Position numbers and translations under genes: made by a program. The notes beneath the pieces are model-generated. The model did no database searches. It was given only the letters and a program-made list of their open reading frames with translations, and was not told where the DNA came from. DNA of 64,000 nucleotides, from NCBI GenBank assembly GCA_963807005.1, contig CAWDZK010000001.1:1-64000 (forward strand), given 5' to 3'. Positions 49,222 through 55,345 of this stretch are shown here, piece by piece (positions within the stretch are counted from its first letter, which is position 1; each line of letters opens with the position of its first letter). This DNA is from CAWDZK01 sp963807005. GTDB taxonomy: Bacteria > Actinomycetota > Actinomycetes > JACCUZ01.

Positions 49222-52109
49222 CTGGAGATCCCTTCGGTTCGTGGTGCGGCGGGGTGGTCCGGGCGGCGGGTCTGCCACCGGTCGGGTTGGCTGCGGGGCA
49301 GCTGGCGGGTGGCGAGGGTCTGGGTGCGGCGTCGGGAGAGCCGGGCGGCGAGATGGTCGAGGTGCCCGTCGCCGGCGACGGCGGCCGACTGACTGGTGCC
49401 GTCGGGGACGTAGAGGTGGTTGGCTGCCCGCCCGCGGGAGAGCGCGACGTAGCCGGCCTCCCTCGTCAACGCCGCGGTCCCATAGAGGAGGGCGATGTCG
49501 ACGGTGGCTCCTTGGGCCTTGTGGCAGGTGGTGGCGTAGCCGTGGTCGAGGTGCCGTCCGGCCCAGTCCGCGCCGACCACGACCTGCAGGTCGTCCTCGG
49601 CGGCGAGGGTCAGGGTCCGCCGGTGGGGGTCGACGGCGGTGACGGTCGCGCGGGTGCCGTTAAGCAGCCCGAGGTGGTGGTCGTTGGCGGTGACCATCAC
49701 CTGGTCGCCGGCCCGGTAGTCCCGGGCTGTGTCGCCATGGCCCGCGGTGACCGGGTCGGGGCCGAGGCGACCGGCGGCCAGCAGCCGGTCCCGGGCGGTG
49801 TCGTTGAGCCGGGTGACGTCGGTGCGGCGGACTGCCAGCATCACCACCCGCCGCGGGCCCGTCCCCGACGCCTCGGCGGTCGCGGCCGTGGCCGGGGTCT
49901 GGAGGTGGTGCAGATAGTCGCCCACGACGCGGTCGGCGAGCTGGTCGGCCGGTGCGGTGTGGACCCGGCCGTGGTCGGCGTAGGCGGCGACCGCTGCGTC
50001 GGGGTCGCCCGCGCGCAGGTCAGCGAGGGCGCGACGCTCCCAGGCCTCGGTCTGGCGCCGGTTGTCGGTCAGGGTGACCGTGGCCGGGTGCCGGGTCAGG
50101 GCGGTGAACAGCCCGCCGGCGCCGACCTCCGGCAGCTGGGCGGGGTCCCCGACCAGCACCAGCGTGGCGTCGGCCGCCTGGGTGTGCTGCAGCAGGGCGG
50201 CGAGGGTGCGGGTGTCGACCATGGAGGCCTCGTCGACGACCAGCACCCCACCCCGGGGCAGCCCGGCCGGCTGGAGGGTGGCCGGGCGGCGGGCGGCGTT
50301 CAGCAGGCGGGTCAAGGAGGTGGCGGTGATGCCGGTGGCGTGCTCGAGCCGGCGGGCGGTGACCGCGGCGACGGCGGCGCCGGTGACCGGCCGGCCCTGC
50401 GCGGTCCAGGCCTGGGCGGCGGCGGCCAGTGCGGCGGTCTTCCCGGCGCCGGCCGGCCCGACCACCACCGCGAGGCCCTCGGCTGCGGTGAGGGCCCGGA
50501 CCATCGCCTGCTGCTCGCCCGACAGCTTTCGCCCGGCCACAGCGTCCTCGAGGACCTCGGCTGCGACTTCCCGGTCGGGCCGTACGCGCAGCTCTTCGGC
50601 GCTGCGCAGGGCGGCCTGCTCGACCCGCAGCAGCTCGGTGGTGGTCCACCGCGGCCCGTCCTCGACGGCGCTGACGAGGCGGACCACGTCGCGGCTGGCC
50701 AGGACCTGGTCCGCGACCGCCTCCAACGTCGCCCGGTCGGTGGCTGTGCCGGCCGGAAGGGCCTGGCAGAGGGCCTGCAGCAGGTCGCGCCGGTCGAAGC
50801 CGGTGGCCTGCGCGGTCAGCCCGGCCGGCCCGAGCAGATAGGCGGCGAGCTGGTTGACCGGCGGGACCGGGGGTGGTCGGCGCCGGCCCAGGGCGGCGGC
50901 GATCAGCCGGCCGGGGTGGTGGCCGGCGGCCCGGGCGGTGGCGGCCCACCGGTCCCGCAACGCCCCCTCGGGCTCGGAGCCCGGCTTGGCCGGGCGGGTG
51001 GCGAGGCAGGCGGCCTGGGCGGCGTCCGGGCCGGTGGTGCCGGCCGCGGTCATCGCGGCCACGATCTGCCGGCGCCGGGTCGAGAAGGTGCCGAGCAGGT
51101 CGGCCGGGAGGCCGTCGATCTCCGCGACGCCCTTGGTGGGTGCGGTCCAGTCGACGCCGAGCCGTGCGGTGAGCTGCCCGCGCAGGCTCGCGTGGTACAG
51201 GTAGCTGGCGGTCAGGGCGTGCCGGTAGATCTGCTTGGCGTCGACCGCGGACCACTTCCCGTCCGCGCCGTGCAGCAGGTTGGGCACCACCAGGTGGGTG
51301 TGCAGCTGCGGGTCCCCCGCCCGCGAGGTGTGGTGCTCGAACGCGGCGACGATCCACCCGTCCGTGCCGATCCGGTTGGCGCGCTGCCCGTCGCCCTGGT
51401 GGCCGCGCAGCCCGTGCCCGGCGACCGACTCCAGATAGCCCAGCGCCTGCTCGACGGCGGCTTGGTGGGCGTCCCGCACCTGGTTGGCCACGGTGCGGTC
51501 GCCGAGCGCGAACAGGACGCTGACGCTCTTGGGGGCGGAGATGGTGACGTCGATGCCGGGCCGGCGGGCGTCGACCCGCCGGTCGGCGAACCTGACTGCG
51601 GCCGCGTACCGGTCGGTGCCGTCCTTAGCCCGGTAGACCGTCCGGACGTCGAGGCCGGCCGCGTCCGCGAGCTGCGCCGCCCAGGTCGGGGACACTGTCG
51701 GCGGCCGGCCGCGCCGCGACCGGTCCACCCGGGCCGCCAACGCCTCGTACTTGGCTCGGTCCCGGCCCTGCGGGAACAGCACCGAAGGCGGCCCCGCCTG
51801 CAGGTCGGCCTGCCGCTGGATCGCGTCAACCAGTGGTTGGGCGGGCAGCCGGCCGCGCGGGTCGGCTCGGCTCAGCTCCGGGACCAGGGTCAGCCCGTCG
51901 CCCCACCGGCCGGCAAGCAGCGCCCGCAGCCGGTCGGCGCCGGAGAGGTCCAACTGGCCGGACAGGCCGGCCGCCGCGGCGCCGGCTCCCAGCCACCGAC
52001 CGGCCGGTTCGGCACCCAGGTAGTAGTCGGCCGGGCAGTTCGCCTGCCGGGCCAGGTAGTAGCCGGCCGGGTCCGACCCCGCGCCGAGCATCGCCACCGA
52101 CACCACCAC
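49218..52109 (-). CDS. MobF-family relaxase with C-terminal helicase
   Basis: A 963-residue TrwC/TraI-type protein. Relaxase domain about 7-330: paired tyrosines Tyr17-Tyr18 near the start and the metal His triad (His259 or His260, His270, His272 in 'DPQLHTHLVV'). RecD-like helicase about 530-900: Walker A GPAGAGKT (551-558), Walker B 'VLVVDEASMVDTRTLAALLQ', 'YATTCHKAQGATVD', 'GYVALSRGRAANHLYV'. It nicks the transfer origin and unwinds the strand. The start is one of several GTGs at 52101-52109 or the ATG at 52091. It overlaps the excisionase gene. Confidence 0.9.
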   Translation of the reverse strand: MVVSVAMLGAGSDPAGYYLARQANCPADYYLGAEPAGRWLGAGAAAAGLSGQLDLSGADRLRALLAGRWGDGLTLVPELSRADPRGRLPAQPLVDAIQRQADLQAGPPSVLFPQGRDRAKYEALAARVDRSRRGRPPTVSPTWAAQLADAAGLDVRTVYRAKDGTDRYAAAVRFADRRVDARRPGIDVTISAPKSVSVLFALGDRTVANQVRDAHQAAVEQALGYLESVAGHGLRGHQGDGQRANRIGTDGWIVAAFEHHTSRAGDPQLHTHLVVPNLLHGADGKWSAVDAKQIYRHALTASYLYHASLRGQLTARLGVDWTAPTKGVAEIDGLPADLLGTFSTRRRQIVAAMTAAGTTGPDAAQAACLATRPAKPGSEPEGALRDRWAATARAAGHHPGRLIAAALGRRRPPPVPPVNQLAAYLLGPAGLTAQATGFDRRDLLQALCQALPAGTATDRATLEAVADQVLASRDVVRLVSAVEDGPRWTTTELLRVEQAALRSAEELRVRPDREVAAEVLEDAVAGRKLSGEQQAMVRALTAAEGLAVVVGPAGAGKTAALAAAAQAWTAQGRPVTGAAVAAVTARRLEHATGITATSLTRLLNAARRPATLQPAGLPRGGVLVVDEASMVDTRTLAALLQHTQAADATLVLVGDPAQLPEVGAGGLFTALTRHPATVTLTDNRRQTEAWERRALADLRAGDPDAAVAAYADHGRVHTAPADQLADRVVGDYLHHLQTPATAATAEASGTGPRRVVMLAVRRTDVTRLNDTARDRLLAAGRLGPDPVTAGHGDTARDYRAGDQVMVTANDHHLGLLNGTRATVTAVDPHRRTLTLAAEDDLQVVVGADWAGRHLDHGYATTCHKAQGATVDIALLYGTAALTREAGYVALSRGRAANHLYVPDGTSQSAAVAGDGHLDHLAARLSRRRTQTLATRQLPRSQPDRWQTRRPDHPAAPRTEGISR

Positions 52110-52591
52110 CGCCGCTCACCCACCCGCCCAGCAGACAGGTCTACGGGTGCCGGTCCTGCGTCGGGACCGCGCCGCGGCGGCCGGCGGCGACTGGTGCAGA
52201 AACGTCCCCATACTTATATGGGTGCCAGCGAAGGGGTCCAGACGCGGGGTAGCCGGCCGGAATCCCCAAGAACTTTGCCGGCCGGACACCAGCGGACACA
52301 GGCGGACGCTTCGGCGCCCGTCGGGCCCGAGGGTCGGTCAGCTCGGACCCGGGTCTGCTCCGCGGCAGGTGCCCGACCAGTACCGCGACCTCACCCCGTT
52401 CGGCGTGACCTCCGCACTCCACGAACTTCTAGCCGCCCGAGAAGCCAACCCCCGGGCGCGTGGCGTCGATCCCCACCTCGACGACTTCCCGTAGCCAACC
52501 GGCGCCTCCGCGGAAGCCGACAACCAGTCAGTCAGCACACCCTTGTATCCCGTGGATACGGTCGGTTCCCCGCGTCTCACCCGGCAGGTTC
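52110..52591. other. element spacer upstream of relaxase, no clear gene
   Basis: Expected place for the relaxase promoter and oriT. It holds an AT-rich 6-bp inverted repeat (52207-52222) and two GCCGGCCGGA copies about 30 bp apart near 52235 and 52270. A plus-strand frame (52147-52494) has a protein-like C-terminal part 'QYRDLTPFGVTSALHELLAA' but no convincing start, so it may be a gene remnant. No function assigned. Confidence 0.45.
52207..52222 (-). promoter_or_regulatory. CCCATA-N4-TATGGG dyad, possible promoter/operator of relaxase
   Basis: Perfect 6-bp inverted repeat with CTTA spacer, AT-rich, about 100 bp upstream of the relaxase start. On the minus strand it contains TATAAG, a possible -10. 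Could also be part of oriT. Confidence 0.3.
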
Positions 52592-53252
52592 TTACCCGGA
52601 GCGTCGCGGCGTTCGTTCTCCGGAACCGGACGCGGGGTCGCCGACCGGAGCGGGCTCGAGGAGCATCTCGCGATCGATGGTGAGTTCTTTGCCTGCGCTT
52701 CCATTGACAGCCGCGTCTGCAGGGCGTCAACGACCAGCTCGGTGCGGATGTGGTCGGCGATCGACCAGCCCACGACGCGGCGGGAGAACCCGTCGATGAC
52801 CGCGCAGCAGTAGACCCAGCCGTCGGCGGCGCGGTGCTGGGTGATGTCGGTGAACCACACCGTGTCCGGCGCTTGGGGCACGAAGCGGCGTTGCACCAGG
52901 TCGAGGTGGGTAGCCGGCGCGGGTCGCCAGCCGCGACGTTTGCGCCGGTGACACACCCCTGCCAACCCCGCGGCCCGCATCAGCCGGGCCACCCGCTTGC
53001 GGCCGATCCGGATCCCGAGCCCGAGGCGCAGCTCGGCGTGCACCCGCGGCGATCCGTAGGTGCCGCGGGACTCGTAGTGCACCCGGGAGATCGTCTCGCT
53101 CAGCTGGGCGTCCGCGACCGCCCGGGCCGACGGCGGCCGGGTCAGCCACTGGTAGTAGCCCGAGCGGGACACCTCGAGCACCCGGCAGGCCACCGCGACG
53201 TCGATCCCGTCGGCGGCGAGCTCACGGACCAGCCGGAACCCTATTTTGGGAG
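52528..53252 (-). pseudogene. IS3-family transposase orfB, truncated
   Basis: OrfB frame from 'PKIGFRLVRELAADGIDV' shows the HTH_21 region ('SRGTYGSPRVHAELRLGLGI'), the first catalytic Asp (WFTDITQH) and 'CCAVIDGFSRRVVGWSIADH'. The HSDxGSQY and final Glu motifs are absent; from about 52718 the frame runs through unrelated DNA to 52528. It joins orfA through the slippery CCCAAAA (plus-strand TTTTGGG, 53244-53250). Cannot be active. Confidence 0.8.
52592..52715 (-). pseudogene. 3' remnant of an unknown gene fused to the IS end
   Basis: Where the IS3 orfB loses homology (about 52718), a minus-strand frame shifted from orfB continues 'NGSAGKELTIDREMLLEPAP' then 'VGDPASGSGERTPRRSG' to TAA at 52592. 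It reads like the end of a real protein whose front was removed by the IS insertion and a deletion. No family recognised. Confidence 0.3.
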
Positions 53253-53584
53253 CACGTTCTCCCGGGCGAAGTAGGCCGAGGCCCGCTTGAGGATCTCGTT
53301 CTCCATCTCCAGCACCCGGTTCTTGCGGCGGAGCTCGACCAGCTCCCGCTTCTCCGCGCTGGTCAGGCCCTCCTTGCGGCCGGCATCGACCGCGTCCTGG
53401 TCCATCCAGCGGCGCAGACACGACTCGCTGATCCCCAGGTTCCTCGCGACCTGGGCGACCGGCTCACCCTGCTCGACCAGACCCAGAGCTCGACGCCGGA
53501 ACTCCGGCGGCTTCGGTGCAGGCATCCAAGACTCCTCTCCGAGGCGATCATCACCTCAGAACAGGTGTCCGGGAAAGCGGGTCA
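52718..53584 (-). mobile_element. IS3-family insertion sequence, 3' end missing
   Basis: The 5' end has a candidate terminal repeat TGACCCGCTTTCCCGGACAC reading inward from 53584, then orfA and orfB in -1 relation. The other terminal repeat is not found: orfB stops resembling the family at about 52718, before the second Asp and the Glu of the DDE triad. The IS is therefore a defective copy that became fused to element DNA. Confidence 0.75.
53241..53525 (-). CDS. IS3-family transposase orfA
   Basis: A 94-residue HTH_Tnp_1 protein: 'PKPPEFRRRALGLVEQGEPV', 'NLGISESCLRRWMDQDAVDA' and the leucine zipper 'LVELRRKNRVLEMENEILKR'. It ends LPK-TAG at the frameshift site. Intact; expressed alone it would act as an inhibitor of transposition. 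Confidence 0.88.
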   Translation of the reverse strand: MPAPKPPEFRRRALGLVEQGEPVAQVARNLGISESCLRRWMDQDAVDAGRKEGLTSAEKRELVELRRKNRVLEMENEILKRASAYFARENVLPK

Positions 53585-53677
53585 GGCTCCGTTGGAGTGG
53601 AAAGACTCTTCACATCGTGGTTGGCAACAAGCACATTCCCGTATTCTGAGAAGCGCTGATTGGAGGATGACCCGAGC

Positions 53678-54127
53678 ATGACCGAAGATGGGCAGATCGA
53701 TGGGCCTGATTCGATTTGGTTTGAAGGCGTTGGCGATATTCCAATCTTCGATGAGGACGACTTCCGCTTGGAGCAAGATCGCGATCAAGCGACGTATGCC
53801 GAAACATTCGTGCAGGCGTTAGGAACCGTGTCGCAGCTGCGAACAGTACTACGAACTCACCCTCAAGAAGAGGTGAGATGGCGTGTCGTGGCGCGATTCA
53901 TCGCTAAGGGCAGTCACTGCCCGAGTCTGGTTTCAGCCGCTCTCATCGATGCGTTACGGAGCGATCCATCCTGGATGGTCCGCGACGCCGCCGCAATGGG
54001 CTTGCTGCATTACTCAAACGCGACTGTCTATAGAGTTCTCCGCGACGCCGCTGACGACGAGAACGAGACAGTGCGAGAGACAATACAATACGTCTTGACA
54101 CAGATGCACTTTGATTTGAATCAGTAG
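53678..54127 (+). CDS. HEAT-repeat-like cargo protein, unknown function
   Basis: A 149-residue protein. The acidic front ('DSIWFEGVGDIPIFDEDDFR') precedes two or three HEAT-like helical pairs ('EEVRWRVVARFIAKGSHCPS', 'DPSWMVRDAAAMGLLHYSNA', 'ENETVRETIQYVLTQMHFDL'). Start ATG 53678 with GGAGG upstream; TTG 53660 possible. GC content and codon use are clearly lower than the host, indicating recent acquisition. It starts about 90 bp beyond the IS end. Resembles small HEAT proteins found as immunity or accessory genes; not identified. Confidence 0.6.
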   Translation: MTEDGQIDGPDSIWFEGVGDIPIFDEDDFRLEQDRDQATYAETFVQALGTVSQLRTVLRTHPQEEVRWRVVARFIAKGSHCPSLVSAALIDALRSDPSWMVRDAAAMGLLHYSNATVYRVLRDAADDENETVRETIQYVLTQMHFDLNQ

Positions 54128-54435
54128 CAGTGGTTACGTGCCCCGAACCTAGGTCGCCTCCGCGCACGCCCAAAGCACTGCTGTCCAGGTGCGCGCACCA
54201 GTGCCCTCGATTTTGGCGGGCCTCAATCGGACCAAAGTAGAGGTGGCTCTGACATCCGCGGCCAAGCGACCCGGTACCCGGCGCGTGCACGTCGGGCAGG
54301 GGCCGAGGTCGAGTCAAGGGACTTGGAATCGGTCGATATGGTCCTGGCCGAGGCGACATCGTGGTCGTTGTCAGGTACGGATCTCAGGAAGTCACTCGCC
54401 ATTTTCGTCACCATGAACAAGGTGGTTCCGCTCGA
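54128..54435. other. 308-bp spacer in the element, no gene
   Basis: Contains a perfect 12-bp palindrome GGTGCGCGCACC (54188-54199) and otherwise nothing recognisable. GC intermediate between cargo genes and host. Confidence 0.4.
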
Positions 54436-54714
54436 ATGACACTGCACTCACTCTCTGTTCGCGTCGATCTGACTCTTAGCGATCCCCAGCAGCTGGAGCG
54501 CTTCGTTGGCGAGTCGCTGTCAAGAGATTCGAAAGAGATTACAGCAGGCGATCTGATCGTCGAGGCGATCTCGCGGCAACCAGCTGTGATTCTCACGGCT
54601 TGGCTCAGCGAGGCCGGACTCGACCTCGTCAGTGAAACCTTCGCGGTGGTATCAGACACCGAATTGGCTGAACCGCCTCTGGACGACCCGTGGCAGCCGT
54701 TAACGCAGGCGTAG
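54436..54714 (+). CDS. small cargo protein, unknown function
   Basis: A 92-residue protein from ATG 54436: 'MTLHSLSVRVDLTLSDPQQL', 'VEAISRQPAVILTAWLSEAG', acidic end. Soluble, helical, lower GC than host DNA. AAGGTGG lies 14 bp upstream; a start at 54361 is possible but weaker. No family recognised. It is the last gene of the element before attR. Confidence 0.5.
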   Translation: MTLHSLSVRVDLTLSDPQQLERFVGESLSRDSKEITAGDLIVEAISRQPAVILTAWLSEAGLDLVSETFAVVSDTELAEPPLDDPWQPLTQA

Positions 54715-55196
54715 CACAACTGGACGCCGCGAGTTGCCTCGGCGTTGGCGACAACGCGCCCCCGCCGACCGCCCGTTCGCCTCATGACTGAGGGATCTGA
54801 GGAACAGCTTGGTCTGGATCCCGCGCGTCCTTTAGAGCCAACATGACAGCCAAGCGGGCGATCTCCCACGAAACTACGCGGATTTGGACGGACGTCAACT
54901 GAGGCTGACCCGCGGCAGCGTGAACATGAGGACCTCTGCGGCCGACCAAGATCGAGTTGGCGAACCGGGACCAAATCGCCTTGCCCATCGACCGACCAAG
55001 GCCGCTAGCCGGCAGGTCCGAGGGCCACCGCCGCCGGATGCAGGAGTTGATCTCGTGTGGTCACAGGAGTGGTCACGGGAACGTGCGGAAGGCCATGATG
55101 ACCGGCGGACGACAGAGGACGCGGACGTGCCGCTGACCTGCGGAAACGCGCCTCTTCACGAATCTTCGTGTACTCCCACGGACGCCTGTTGCCGGA
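54715..55196. other. 482-bp right arm of the element
   Basis: No gene. It contains the second 23-bp repeat (55058-55080) and CTGACCTGCGG (55133-55143), the inverse complement of CCGCAGGTCAG at 47684-47694 just inside attL. The pair of arms looks like the two sides of a recombined att region. Confidence 0.5.
55058..55080 (+). repeat. 23-bp repeat near attR, possible integrase arm site
   Basis: Matches 47735-47757 at 22 of 23 positions in the same orientation, with the same internal pair of GGTCAC 12 bp apart. Confidence 0.55.
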
Positions 55197-55226
55197 GTTC
55201 AAATCCCACCGCCACCGCCAGCCGTC
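55197..55226 (+). repeat. attR: 30-bp direct repeat
   Basis: Exact copy of 47644-47673 without a tRNA body; marks the right boundary of the element. Chromosomal DNA resumes after it. Confidence 0.9.
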
Positions 55227-55345
55227 CACTGACGCCGTCCCGCGACCCGCCGCCGGGTGCACAGGGCGGCGTCGTGGCGTCCCGGGTCGCGCCGTCGTCC
55301 GATCGGCCGCGGACTGCTTGACGTGGGCCCGGGCTCGGGGACCTA

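Larger units (their letters stand above)
47644..55226. mobile_element. integrative mobilizable element in tRNA-Ser(CGA)
   Basis: A 7.6 kb element between exact 30-bp att repeats. On the minus strand it encodes a MobF relaxase-helicase, an excisionase-like protein and a tyrosine integrase; beyond them are a truncated IS3 element and two small cargo genes of lower GC. No replication initiator, FtsK/TraB-type translocase, VirB4 or coupling protein is present, so it is neither a full ICE nor a typical AICE. It should be excisable and, if the relaxase works, mobilizable by another conjugative system. Confidence 0.85.

Noticed and set aside
49254..52799. 1181-codon plus-strand open frame opposite the relaxase
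   Set aside because: Gly/Val/Arg-rich shadow caused by GC-rich codon bias; no domains or ribosome site. The minus-strand relaxase explains the region.
54408..54974. minus-strand 188-codon frame over the last cargo gene
   Set aside because: Weak start, low-complexity composition, and the plus-strand gene has better codon character.
47644..55226. AICE (pSAM2-type) classification
   Set aside because: No replication initiator and no FtsK/TraB-type translocase; the MobF relaxase is not a feature of typical AICEs.
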